64,000 nucleotides of DNA from GWF2-38-69 sp965228125 (GCA_965228125.1 OZ245791.1:1178001-1242000), one strand, 5' to 3'. Counted from the first letter of the stretch, positions 18,091-26,979 are shown. The notes: generated from the sequence alone by a model not told the origin. Made by a program: numbers and translations.

Positions 18091-19322
18091 AAAAAAAGAG
18101 GATGCCGTGAAGATTTAATGCTTGGGAATAGTTTTATCTAAACTTCAGCATGATACCTGGGTTTAAGCTAATATTGCTTTCCTGTGGTTATTTACTTCCG
18201 CAGTTGCTTAATACTCGCCGAAAACTGAACCTCCTTTGATGTTATCTTAGGCCTCTTCGTTCTCTTTTACTGACACTCTTCAGCATCAGTTTGTCCAGAG
18301 CTACCTCATTATGTCCCTTTCAGACTTTTTCCGGTGGTTTTTCACCGTTCTTTGTCTGTGGAGCCATTTTCTTTGGCTTCCTCTTTCCAGAGTTAACCGG
18401 AAAGCTTATTGAACCTGATTTCCAGACGGTTTAGTATTTCTGGGTATTTCAGTTTCTTTCCTGTTGCGGATTTCTCCGTAATAGGACGACTCTATGTATT
18501 TGCTCTGTACACCTCGACTTTACTTGCATATCTCTACACAAATTAGTTTCGGCATTCCCTTTGACCGCCTTTAGCTCCGATATTCTTGGGTTTAGGACTT
18601 TTGATCCCTCCCTGATAACCTTTCGTGTTACCACTCCTTATGTACCGTTTTTTCCGTTACACTCGGTTCTTTCCGCATTCCTGCTTCGGTACAGCCTCTT
18701 AAACAGTTCTTTCTGCTCGTTCTGTACAGACTATCGGGCTTAGCCTCAGAGTATTGAAAATTCATAAGGTTTTTCTTATGGAGCTACTCATACCATTATC
18801 CTGTATTTAAGCTCTATACTCTAAACAGGCTTCTAAGTTACCATCTTCAGCCTGCCTTAAGATCAGAGGTTTTTCCTTCTGTCTTAATCTGTGAGGGAAT
18901 TTTTCAGCATGTACTTTGGTTATTCTCCATACTGAACTTCTTTAGCCTGAACACTCCTGGATAGTTTTTGCTACCCTTCAATACCATTTCCAGTATTTAT
19001 AGAATACGGTTTTTCGTATTCTTTTTCGGAAGGTTCTCTTCCTTTACTCCCTTGAGAAATGTTACTTCCTCTCGGACTTCAGCGTTCATCGGCCTGGAAC
19101 ATTGAAACAACACTCTTTCATGGTTTTTGCCACTACTACTTCTGCTGTTCCCCTTTAGCTCTTATCAACCTTTCGGTTAATAACGCTCTTCCATTGTATC
19201 TACCGTAATTTCTTACGGCCTTCACGACATCCTCAAAATTTCAAAGAACTTTATTTTCTCTTATCAGTTTTTAACTCCTGTTTTCAGTCGTTGTCCTGAG
19301 AAGAGCCATTAAGTTGCCACTC
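18091..19322 (-). ncRNA. Candidate giant structured noncoding RNA (about 1.2 kb)
   Basis: No ORF over 61 codons and no recognisable protein here. Read on the minus strand the region is purine-rich and folds repeatedly. A 15-bp helix joins 19234-19220 to 18112-18098 (14 Watson-Crick pairs, one U-G) and is followed directly by U7. Local hairpins (plus-strand positions): 19203-19218 (6 bp, GAAA loop), 19162-19183 (9 bp, GAAA), 19120-19133, 19002-19021 (7 bp), 18959-18976, 18857-18887 (12 bp, two bulges), 18763-18780 (6 bp), 18467-18478 (GAAA), 18383-18404, 18321-18358 (5 bp inside 5 bp), 18269-18290 (9 bp). G-U pairs occur only in the minus sense, fixing the strand. The style recalls large ornate RNAs such as OLE, ROOL and GOLLD, but I recall those as roughly 600-900 nt and cannot assign a family. 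Ends are approximate. Confidence 0.85.
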
Positions 19323-19328
19323 TCTTTA

Positions 19329-19337
19329 ATTTTAGCA
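19329..19337 (-). promoter_or_regulatory. Extended -10 promoter for the large RNA
   Basis: Minus-strand TGC-TAAAAT (TAAAAT at 19334-19329), an extended -10 element, would start transcription near 19322. I see no good -35; a T-rich tract lies upstream instead. The same string TGCTAAAATT serves the divergent nadK promoter about 100 bp away. Confidence 0.5.
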
Positions 19338-19411
19338 AATCATTAAAGAAAAAAATTTAAAAGTTTTTTTATACACACTCATCTTGAGGCTAAACTTACT
19401 AAAAAATGAGT

Positions 19412-19439
19412 TTGTATTAACGCTTTATTATGCTAAAAT
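19412..19439 (+). promoter_or_regulatory. Promoter for nadK
   Basis: -35 TTGTAT (19412-19417), 16-bp spacer, -10 TAAAAT (19434-19439) with an upstream TGC (extended -10). The predicted start near 19446 leaves about a 20-nt leader with GGAG before the ATG at 19467. Confidence 0.6.
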
Positions 19440-19466
19440 TGAGCCCATTATGTTTGGAGTATTATT

Positions 19467-20195
19467 ATGATAAATGCTGTAGTGAGGGGTTTGTATTCTG
19501 AAGATATTATTCCCTTGATTAAGAACTACGACATCAAGGTTGTTGAAGGCAAAAAACCTGATGTTGTTATAACTTATGGAGGAGATGGGACTCTTCTTAC
19601 TGCGGAAAGAGAATTTCCAGAAATACCGAAGTTTCCAATCAGAGACATAAGAACCGCAAACCTGTGCAGAAACCATAACATTGAAGATTTAATAAAAATG
19701 TTTGCTGCTGACAAACTCGAAAAGTCAGAAATGATAAAGATTTCTGCAACATATGACAATAAGAAACTTATAGCACTTAATGACATATTTGTACACAACT
19801 GCCAGAGAGTTACTGCAATAAGATATTCCATAGCAATTGATGACGAAGTTTACATACGGGAAGCAGCCAGTGACTCTTTCGGTATAGCTACGCCCCATGG
19901 GAGCACTGCCTATTTTAAAAGCATTACTGGTACAGTTTTCAGAGTAGGAATAGGCTTGGCCTTCAGTAATTCGAGAGAACACGAAGAACATATAATTATT
20001 CCTGAATCAAGTACCATTGATGTCAAAATTCTCAGAGGCCCTGCTATGATGGTGGCTGATAATTCCCCTGAAATCGTAAGTTTGGACACAGGAGATCAAA
20101 TATCTATATCCAAGGCTAAAACAACCACCATAGCTTATGGCCTTAAAGAGTTTATGTGCTTAGATTGTCGAAAGCTTCGACATAAGAGAAATTGA
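19467..20195 (+). CDS. nadK: NAD kinase, short form
   Basis: 242 aa, ATP-dependent phosphorylation of NAD to NADP. Seen: GGDGT at residues 38-42 (phosphate-binding/catalytic loop), ALNDIFVH in place of the usual NE motif, ATPHGSTAYF equivalent to the TPTGSTAY segment, and the beta-rich C-terminal half. It is shorter than the common 270-300 aa because the N-terminal Rossmann-like part is trimmed, and NE is ND here; short NAD kinases of this kind exist. GGAG lies about 9 nt before the ATG. folC follows 6 nt downstream, and the gene is divergent from the large RNA. Confidence 0.85.
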   Translation: MINAVVRGLYSEDIIPLIKNYDIKVVEGKKPDVVITYGGDGTLLTAEREFPEIPKFPIRDIRTANLCRNHNIEDLIKMFAADKLEKSEMIKISATYDNKKLIALNDIFVHNCQRVTAIRYSIAIDDEVYIREAASDSFGIATPHGSTAYFKSITGTVFRVGIGLAFSNSREHEEHIIIPESSTIDVKILRGPAMMVADNSPEIVSLDTGDQISISKAKTTTIAYGLKEFMCLDCRKLRHKRN

Positions 20196-20201
20196 AATCT
20201 C

Positions 20202-21503
20202 ATGCAGAATTATCAAAACGCTATTCAAAAACTATGTGGCCTTGAGTCCTTTGGAATAAAGCTCGGACTTCAGAATTTAACCGAATTGCTTTCTCTTCTT
20301 GGAAATCCTCAAACTGGTTTGAAGTTTATTCATGTAGCAGGAACGAACGGGAAAGGTTCTGTTTGTGCAATCTTATCCAAATCGCTGGAAAAAGTTTCAT
20401 TTAAAGTGGGATTTTTCAGTTCTCCACATCTTGTCACCATAAGAGAAAGATTCAGGCTCAATAACAATGGAATATCAGAAAATGAACTTGCCTCAATAAT
20501 AAATGAAATGTGGCCGTTGATAGAAGAACTTTATAACAGGGATATAAAGATAACTTTTTTTGAGGCCACAGTGGCAATAGCTTTACTTTTTTTCAAACGA
20601 AATAAATGTGATTTCGTGGTTTGGGAAACAGGTATGGGAGGCCGCTTGGACGGAACGAATTTAGTAAACCCGATTGTAACAGCAATTACGACTATAAGCT
20701 ATGATCATCAGCAATATCTGGGCAATACTTTAGAAGCTATAGCATTTGAAAAAGCCGGAATTATAAAAAGTAAAACTCCTCTTTTTCTAGGAAAAATAGC
20801 AGGGGGGCCTTTGGATGTAATAAAGAAGAGGGCTTTGGAATTAGATGCTGATGTATTTGAATCTGATGAGGGATTGCTTTCGTTTCGTGAATCAAGTTGC
20901 AAAGAAACAAGAGGATGGAAATTTTCTGTAAACAACTGTGAGCAAGACAAATCTTATGAACTCAATTTGTCAGGGGAATTTCAAAAAGAAAATATGGCTT
21001 TAGCGTATTCAATCCTAAAATATCTTTCTTCTAATTATGGTTTTGACTTGGCGAAGGCCTTGTCAGGGTTAAAAGATATAAAATGGCATGCAAGATGCCA
21101 GACTTTGCCTGATGGTAAAATTTTGGACGGTGCTCATAATCAGGATGGCATAAACACTCTGGTTATATCTATGAAAAAACATTTTCCAAATTCTACATTT
21201 ACTGTGATTTTTGGCTGTCTTTCAGACAGATACCCAATAAATGTTATTTTGAAATTAGCAGAAATAGCAGAAAAATTTATTTTCACTCCGATAAAGACTA
21301 GCAGGAAAAGTTACGAACCTTTTAAGATAATGGAACTGATGAAAAATATTGAAGATTTCTCTATTGATACTTTTGCTGTAAAATCATCAAAAGAAGCCTT
21401 GGAATTGGCAGGGAATTCAAAAACTCTTATAGCAGGTTCTTTGTATATGGCTGGAGAAATTTTAAGCCAATACTATACTGAAGATGAGATCACAATTATT
21501 TAG
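20202..21503 (+). CDS. folC: Folylpolyglutamate / dihydrofolate synthase FolC
   Basis: 433 aa Mur-ligase-type enzyme that adds glutamate to folates (and possibly to dihydropteroate). P-loop HVAGTNGKGSVCAIL near residue 45, FFSSPHLVTIRERF substrate loop, VWETGMGGRLDGTN, TTISYDHQQYLGNT, and C-terminal ligase part with LDGAHNQDGI. Length is normal. It lies between nadK (6 nt) and a small secreted-protein gene (19 nt), so probably in one transcript from the nadK promoter. Confidence 0.94.
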   Translation: MQNYQNAIQKLCGLESFGIKLGLQNLTELLSLLGNPQTGLKFIHVAGTNGKGSVCAILSKSLEKVSFKVGFFSSPHLVTIRERFRLNNNGISENELASIINEMWPLIEELYNRDIKITFFEATVAIALLFFKRNKCDFVVWETGMGGRLDGTNLVNPIVTAITTISYDHQQYLGNTLEAIAFEKAGIIKSKTPLFLGKIAGGPLDVIKKRALELDADVFESDEGLLSFRESSCKETRGWKFSVNNCEQDKSYELNLSGEFQKENMALAYSILKYLSSNYGFDLAKALSGLKDIKWHARCQTLPDGKILDGAHNQDGINTLVISMKKHFPNSTFTVIFGCLSDRYPINVILKLAEIAEKFIFTPIKTSRKSYEPFKIMELMKNIEDFSIDTFAVKSSKEALELAGNSKTLIAGSLYMAGEILSQYYTEDEITII

Positions 21504-21522
21504 ATAAGGGAAAATCTTAATT

Positions 21523-21912
21523 ATGAAAAAAAAATTACTGACGCTTGCTCTGTTCACTTTAGGTTTTTGTCTTTTAGGTGCTGCTGATACGCCGCCATCA
21601 AATACAGATCCGCAATCTAAAACACAGCAAATTTCCGATGATGAAGCCTTTAAACAAAAGATAAATGACCTGATTAATCAGAGAAGGGAAGTTTCCATGA
21701 ACATATATCAGGAAAGGATCAACCTGATCAATACAGATCCTAATTTAGGCATAATACATAAGGCAATAATAGACCTTCACGAAAAAATGGCCAAACAATT
21801 GAACGACAACCCCAAAATTGTATCTTTAATAGACAAAGGCAAGGAGATAGACAAAGAACTTGCTCAAGCTATACAGGATTATCAAACAAAAAAAGGCATC
21901 TCAAAACAATGA
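21523..21912 (+). CDS. Small secreted helical protein, unknown
   Basis: 129 aa. An N-terminal signal peptide (LLTLALFTLGFCLLGAADT) is followed by a Pro/Ser/Gln-rich stretch and then charged, coiled-coil-like helices (about residues 45-129). FCLLGA is not a clean lipobox, though a lipoprotein is possible. No family recognised. Its stop overlaps the rfbB start by ATGA, so the two are translationally coupled. Confidence 0.75.
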   Translation: MKKKLLTLALFTLGFCLLGAADTPPSNTDPQSKTQQISDDEAFKQKINDLINQRREVSMNIYQERINLINTDPNLGIIHKAIIDLHEKMAKQLNDNPKIVSLIDKGKEIDKELAQAIQDYQTKKGISKQ

Positions 21913-22922
21913 GAAATATTTTAGTGACAGGCGGGGCTGGTTTTATAGGCGTAAATTTCGTTAAAATGCTGCTTGAACAAACTGATGATGTAAATGTAAT
22001 TAATTATGATGCGCTAACTTATGCTGGTAACCTTGCGAGTTTGGAAGATTGTATAAAAAATCCGAGGCATATCTTTGTCCATGGAGATATTTGCGATACA
22101 GCCAAACTTGAGAAAGTTTTTACTGAATATTCTCCTACAGGGGTAATTAACTTTGCTGCTGAATCGCATGTTGACAGGTCAATAAGCGATCCTGATATTT
22201 TTCTCAAAACCAACATTCTAGGTACCCTGAATCTTCTTAGGGCTTCACAAAAACATTCGATCAAAAGGTTTCTTCAGGTATCTACTGACGAAGTTTACGG
22301 TTCATTGGATGCAACTGGAAGTTTCTCCGAAACAACCAATATTTCTCCAAATTCCCCTTATAGCGCAAGCAAGGCTTCGGCTGACCATTTTGTCAGAGCG
22401 TTCAACCATACATTTAAAATGGACACTGTCATTACCAGATGTTCAAATAACTACGGCCCCTATCAATTCCCTGAAAAAATGATTCCTCTCTGCATAAATA
22501 ATATCCTTAAAGATAAAAGCCTTCCTGTTTACGGAGACGGAATGCAAATAAGAGATTGGCTGTTTGTCAAGGATCACTGCTCCGCAATATGGGAAGTTTT
22601 TAATCACGGTATCAGCGGGGAAGTGTATAATGTAGGCGGCTGCAATGAGATGGCTAATCTGGATTTGGTTAAGATACTGCTGAAAATTTTAAAGAAACCT
22701 GAATCACTGATAACCTTTGTTAAAGACAGGCCTGGACATGACAGGCGTTATGCGATAGATAATACTAAAATAATGTCCACTCTTAACTGGCAGCCTTCCG
22801 TAACTTTTGAACAGGGAATAGAGCTTACAGTAAAATGGTATCTGGATAACAAAAAATGGCTTGAGAACATTACAAGCGGGGCTTATCAAAACTATTATAG
22901 CAACATGTACGAAAACCGTTAA
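21909..22922 (+). CDS. rfbB: dTDP-glucose 4,6-dehydratase
   Basis: 337 aa extended short-chain dehydrogenase. NAD-binding ILVTGGAGFIGVNFV at the N-terminus, FAAESHVDRSI, STDEVYGSL with the catalytic Thr-Asp-Glu, YSASKASADHF (YxxxK), TRCSNNYGPYQFPEK, and RPGHDRRYAID near the C-terminus, all typical of RmlB/RfbB. It makes dTDP-4-keto-6-deoxyglucose, the branch point to rhamnose and other deoxysugars. rmlA, rmlC and rmlD are not in the window. It is last in the nadK-folC run and converges with the Bat operon 54 nt away. Confidence 0.95.
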   Translation: MRNILVTGGAGFIGVNFVKMLLEQTDDVNVINYDALTYAGNLASLEDCIKNPRHIFVHGDICDTAKLEKVFTEYSPTGVINFAAESHVDRSISDPDIFLKTNILGTLNLLRASQKHSIKRFLQVSTDEVYGSLDATGSFSETTNISPNSPYSASKASADHFVRAFNHTFKMDTVITRCSNNYGPYQFPEKMIPLCINNILKDKSLPVYGDGMQIRDWLFVKDHCSAIWEVFNHGISGEVYNVGGCNEMANLDLVKILLKILKKPESLITFVKDRPGHDRRYAIDNTKIMSTLNWQPSVTFEQGIELTVKWYLDNKKWLENITSGAYQNYYSNMYENR

Positions 22923-22976
22923 AATGATTATGCTGCTGGAAGGACTAACCTATAACCTTTCAGAAAAAACGTTTTC

Positions 22977-24038
22977 CTACGGGATTCTGGGGAAAATAAG
23001 ATTTTCGAAAATGAGTCCTAGAAAAATTAGAAGTGCAGCCAGAATTGCAATTTTCGGCCCATATTCACTGTAATCAACAAATTTTGGGCTAGACACTGTA
23101 GTCTTTTCCATTTTGTTAATTTCATTAAGCACTGTTTTTAATCCCTCTGCATCGTTTGCCTTAAAATATTTACCGCCAGTCAGTGTAGCTATGTCATTTA
23201 AAAGTTTTTCATCAAATTGTCCGTAAACAGGCACAAATTGTGCGCCAAAAGGAGTGTTCTGCAGAACAAAGGCGGTATTACTTCCGATGCCTACAGTGTA
23301 TATCGTAACGTTTAGCGTTTTAGCTAACTTAGCCGCCTGCAAAGGGCTTATCCTGTCATTAACATTATTGCTTCCGTCAGTAAACAAAACCATTACCCGT
23401 CTCTTGGATGGAGCATCTTTCAGACTGTTAATCCCTGTGGCTATTGGAGCGGCAATATTAGTAGAATCGCCAACAAGGCCTGAAGTAACATTATTAATAT
23501 GGGAAAGCAAAAATGTATGGTCAAGAGTTGGCGGTGAAGCCAGATATGATTTAGGAGCAAACACGACCAGTCCGATTCTATCATTGGGGCGTTTGCCTAT
23601 AAATTTAATAATTTCTTCCTTCGAATAATCTATTCTCTGTTTGATAGAGCCGTCTTCAATACCTCTACGAACCTGCGAAGAGCTCATATCAGGCGAAATA
23701 TCCAAAGCCTGCATGCTTCCGGAAAGATCCATCAGGAGCATCATATCGATCCCATCAGCTCTCTGGATAAGCTGCTCTATGCCGAACTGTGGCCTGGCTA
23801 AAGCTATTATCAGAAGAAGAAGTCCGAAAGAATAAAGGATTATTGAAATATGAGAGAGATTAAACTTCCCCGATTTTCCGACAACATCAAAAAATGGCTT
23901 TATCCATGGAATCCTTAGGGTAGGTTTCTTTCTCTTTGAATTGACTATAATCAGTGGAATTATTAAGAGGATCAGCAGTAAATACCATGGCGATTCAAAC
24001 CTGAAGCCAACAGCAAAGTCTTTGAGTATTCCGCCCAT
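22977..24038 (-). CDS. BatA-like VWA-domain membrane protein
   Basis: 353 aa. Two N-terminal hydrophobic segments (YLLLILLIIPLIIV; ISIILYSFGLLLLIIALA), then a von Willebrand A domain with an intact MIDAS (LLMDLSGSM, TNIAAPI, VLFTDGSNN), then a C-terminal membrane segment (IAILAALLIFLGLIFE). This is the BatA/Aer layout. Bat proteins form a membrane complex linked to stress or oxygen tolerance and depend on a MoxR ATPase. It is last in an operon with moxR, DUF58 and BatD-like genes. Confidence 0.92.
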   Translation of the reverse strand: MGGILKDFAVGFRFESPWYLLLILLIIPLIIVNSKRKKPTLRIPWIKPFFDVVGKSGKFNLSHISIILYSFGLLLLIIALARPQFGIEQLIQRADGIDMMLLMDLSGSMQALDISPDMSSSQVRRGIEDGSIKQRIDYSKEEIIKFIGKRPNDRIGLVVFAPKSYLASPPTLDHTFLLSHINNVTSGLVGDSTNIAAPIATGINSLKDAPSKRRVMVLFTDGSNNVNDRISPLQAAKLAKTLNVTIYTVGIGSNTAFVLQNTPFGAQFVPVYGQFDEKLLNDIATLTGGKYFKANDAEGLKTVLNEINKMEKTTVSSPKFVDYSEYGPKIAILAALLIFLGLIFENLIFPRIP

Positions 24039-24040
24039 AT

Positions 24041-25030
24041 TTATTTCCCTGTTTCTATTTTGTTTTCATCCGGCTTAGGAGTAGTTTCAGATATCAGGAG
24101 AAGCGCTCTTTCAATAGAATTTTCTATCATACCCTTATCAGCGTCATATCTTGCGAATTTTATCATGTCGGCCGATGCCATGAACTCTCTGAGAAAATTC
24201 CTGTCGCGATTATTCAGAGGGCTTGATGAGTTCTCCATTCCAGTCATAAATTCTTCAGTAGTTTGTTTTGGAGCATGTATTTCGAACCGTTCTTCAAGGT
24301 AAAACCTCACAGTGTCGGTAAGTTTGAATAAACATTTTATAGGAGTAATATCGCCCCTCATAAATTCTATTTTCAGATCGTTCAGAGCCAGAACGGCTCT
24401 TTCCCATGGAGTTAAAATCCTAATCTGTCCCCTATTCTTCCTAAAAATAAACCACAAAACCATGACAATCACGATAAGCAGAATAATTCCTGAACAAATG
24501 TAGTAGAACGCCTTTGACTGAGTTATGGGTTTTAGCTCTTCTTTATCGGCAATAACAGGTTTGTCCGTGACATTTTTTATTTCAAGCGATGTAAATTCAG
24601 GCATTTTCAAATTAACAACATCTTTTTTCCCGTCTTTGTCAGGAGAAAATATCACATTCAGTTGACCTTCAGGAATAAGCCCCACTGTGTAGGATTGAAG
24701 TTTTTGAATAATATTCCATGTGGAATAGCCCCATGATGTTTTGACTTTTTCAAATAATGTTTTTCCAATAAGTTGGCTCCCTTCTGCACTTTTAGCTTCT
24801 GATGCTATGGGAATTTTATTCCATGGAGCTTTGATAGTAATTACGGATTGCATCACTTCGCCTAACGGTGCTTCATCTGATGGAAGAATTTCGCTCTTGA
24901 CGAATTGTATCGGCAGGTTTTCATTCCTGATTGAATTGTACTTTAAATACACTATCGTTCCCGATACTAAAAGGAGCAGAACTGCTACTATTGCCGATAT
25001 TATCAAAATTTTGAGAATTCTCTTAATCAT
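24041..25030 (-). CDS. BatD/DUF4381-like membrane protein
   Basis: 329 aa. N-terminal membrane anchor (about residues 5-27), an extracytoplasmic beta-rich domain of ~140 residues, a second membrane span (FYYICSGIILLIVIVMVLWFIF, about 173-195), and a cytoplasmic helical tail with DTVRFYLEERFEIHAPKQTT and FLREFMASADMIKFARYD. The tail matches the DUF4381 / BatD C-terminal pattern. It overlaps the DUF58 gene by 4 nt and lies 2 nt before the VWA gene, as expected for Bat-type operons. Confidence 0.75.
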   Translation of the reverse strand: MIKRILKILIISAIVAVLLLLVSGTIVYLKYNSIRNENLPIQFVKSEILPSDEAPLGEVMQSVITIKAPWNKIPIASEAKSAEGSQLIGKTLFEKVKTSWGYSTWNIIQKLQSYTVGLIPEGQLNVIFSPDKDGKKDVVNLKMPEFTSLEIKNVTDKPVIADKEELKPITQSKAFYYICSGIILLIVIVMVLWFIFRKNRGQIRILTPWERAVLALNDLKIEFMRGDITPIKCLFKLTDTVRFYLEERFEIHAPKQTTEEFMTGMENSSSPLNNRDRNFLREFMASADMIKFARYDADKGMIENSIERALLLISETTPKPDENKIETGK

Positions 25031-25914
25031 GATCTGCTTGAAATCCTTTCTCTTCTTCTGAAGAAAGACATGAGAGGTTTAATAAGATCCTCACCGCAAA
25101 GTATATCTATCATATCAACTTTAGATTTGATACAAATATCCTTGCTTTCCTGATGCAGCAATTTTGCTTTTTCTCTAAACAATTCAACATTTTTACTTTT
25201 TGCTGAAAAAAGTGATACTTGTCCGCTTTCCAAATCAGACAAATTCAGGAGTCCGGCTTTGGGAAAGTTAAGCTCAATTTCATCCAAAACCCTTACTGCA
25301 ATCACATCATGTTTTTTGTTTACTACAGTAAGCGCTCTGCCGAAATTACTCTCCCTGTCAATAAGATCGCTTATTAAGAATACCACAGCCTTTTTGTGAA
25401 GTATCTTCATTATTTTTTCTAAAGCTGCTGAAATGTTTGTTCCTTTCGATTCGGGCCTTCTTACGATCATTTCTCGTATTAGTCTCAATATGTGAATCCT
25501 TCCGGATTTAGGCGGGAGGTAAAACTCTACCTTGTCAGTAAACATCAATAAACCGACTTTGTCGTTATTTCTTATAGCACTAAAAGCTAAAAGTGAGGCT
25601 ATTTCGACAGCCGTTTCATTTTTGGTCTTACCTTTACTCCCAAAGAAACTAGAAGATGACATATCGACCAGCAGCATAACAGTAAGTTCTCTTTCCTCCA
25701 CGTATTTCTTAATATATGGAGTTCCCATTTTTGCAGTGACATTCCAGTCAATATCCCTTACGTCGTCTTCTTGTGTGTATTCGCGGACGTCTTCAAATTC
25801 TATACCGCTTCCCTTGAATACACTGTGATAAGCACCCGCAGTAAGATCATCAACCATCTTACGGGTACGAATTTCGATTTTTCTTATTCTGGATAGAAGT
25901 TCAGAGGAAATCAT
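25027..25914 (-). CDS. DUF58 protein of the MoxR/Bat operon
   Basis: 295 aa. N-terminal GAYHSVFKGSGIEFEDVREYTQEDDVRDIDWNVTAK covers the DUF58 signature, followed by a VWA-like fold (MLLVDMSSSSFFG, GTNISAALEKI, VFLISDLIDRE). DUF58 proteins accompany MoxR ATPases in nearly all Bat-like operons. Predicted cytoplasmic. It follows moxR by 33 nt and overlaps the BatD-like gene. Confidence 0.93.
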   Translation of the reverse strand: MISSELLSRIRKIEIRTRKMVDDLTAGAYHSVFKGSGIEFEDVREYTQEDDVRDIDWNVTAKMGTPYIKKYVEERELTVMLLVDMSSSSFFGSKGKTKNETAVEIASLLAFSAIRNNDKVGLLMFTDKVEFYLPPKSGRIHILRLIREMIVRRPESKGTNISAALEKIMKILHKKAVVFLISDLIDRESNFGRALTVVNKKHDVIAVRVLDEIELNFPKAGLLNLSDLESGQVSLFSAKSKNVELFREKAKLLHQESKDICIKSKVDMIDILCGEDLIKPLMSFFRRRERISSRS

Positions 25915-25947
25915 AAGTTCAATACAGAATTAAAATTTTAAAAAAAA

Positions 25948-26979
25948 CTAAGGAGTAAGAAGCTCGTCTAGTATCATTTTGATAATGTCGTCTGTTGTCA
26001 TGTTTTCTGCTTCTGCTTCATAACTTGCCATTATGCGATGTCTTAATATATCATGAGCAACATTCTTCACATCCTGAGGTACCACATATGCTCTGCCTTC
26101 CATAAAAGCCGCAGCTTTTGATGCTAGAACCATAAATATGGAAGCTCTCGGAGATGCTCCATACTGAATAAGGGAATCAAGATTTTTAATCTTAGCATTA
26201 GACTGCCTTGCCGAAAGCTGGGAATGCTCTTTGGTTCTCGTCGCAATAGTAAGATCCAATATGTATTCAACTACTTTGTCATCTATGTAAATTTTGTCAA
26301 CCCATTCGCGAGCCTCAATAATCTTGTCAAGGGTAATTACAGCCATTGCCTCAAGCTCAAGTTTGGTGTGAGCTATTCTGTCAAGTATCAGTTTTTCTTC
26401 ATTTCTTTTTGGATAGGAAATATTAAGTTTAAACATGAATCTATCCACTTGCGCTTCAGGAAGAGAATAAGTCCCCTCGTGCTCAATCGGGTTTTGAGTG
26501 GCCATGACTAGGAACGGATAGGGCAGTTTAAAAGGTTGTCCTGCTATTGTAATCTGTCCTTCCTGCATACACTCAAGTAAAGCGCTCTGCACTTTTGCGG
26601 GAGCGCGGTTGATTTCATCAGCAAGGGTGATATTGGCAAAAACAGGGCCTTTTTTAACGCTGAATGTATTGTCTTTAGGATTATACACATTTGTTCCTAT
26701 CACATCAGCGGGAAGCAAATCAGGTGTGAACTGAATTCTGGAAAAAGTTCCTTTAACTGCCTGTGCAACGGTTTTAACAGCCAAAGTCTTAGCCAATCCA
26801 GGCAAACCCTCAAGCAAAATGTGTCCATTTGCTATCAACGATAGAATCATTCGGTTCACAAGCGCGTCTTGCCCTACGATGACTCTTCCTATTTCGGTTC
26901 TTAGTTTGGGGATAAATGATGAAACTTCTGATATTTTGTTTTGAAGTTCTTGGATTGAGTTCTTGTCCATAATAGTCAA
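25948..26979 (-). CDS. MoxR-family AAA+ ATPase
   Basis: 343 aa. Walker A LLEGLPGLAKT, Walker B TLADEINRAPAKVQSALLE, sensor-1 FLVMATQNPIEHEGTY, arginine-finger region LPEAQVDRFMFKL, and the C-terminal lid with QYGASPRASIFM. MoxR ATPases act as chaperones for VWA proteins, and here the VWA partners are directly downstream. First gene of the leftward Bat operon. A possible earlier start adds three residues; the ATG at 26979 sits behind AGAAGAGG. Confidence 0.94.
   Translation of the reverse strand: MTIMDKNSIQELQNKISEVSSFIPKLRTEIGRVIVGQDALVNRMILSLIANGHILLEGLPGLAKTLAVKTVAQAVKGTFSRIQFTPDLLPADVIGTNVYNPKDNTFSVKKGPVFANITLADEINRAPAKVQSALLECMQEGQITIAGQPFKLPYPFLVMATQNPIEHEGTYSLPEAQVDRFMFKLNISYPKRNEEKLILDRIAHTKLELEAMAVITLDKIIEAREWVDKIYIDDKVVEYILDLTIATRTKEHSQLSARQSNAKIKNLDSLIQYGASPRASIFMVLASKAAAFMEGRAYVVPQDVKNVAHDILRHRIMASYEAEAENMTTDDIIKMILDELLTP

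Noticed and set aside
18449..18743. Short overlapping ORFs (60-61 codons, both strands) inside the RNA region
   Set aside because: No ribosome-binding sites, Cys/Arg/Phe-rich random-looking peptides, and they lie across RNA hairpins.
18091..19322. Group II intron, RNase P RNA, tmRNA, SRP RNA or rRNA as the identity of the region
   Set aside because: I found no GUGCG-type 5' intron end or domain V hairpin, no RNase P P4 core, no tmRNA tag frame, no SRP Alu/GGAA core, and no rRNA signature in either strand.
18022..19400. The structured RNA read from the plus strand
   Set aside because: Several helices need G-U pairs that become A-C mismatches on the plus strand, and the A-rich and GNRA loops, U7 tract and -10 box all fit the minus strand.
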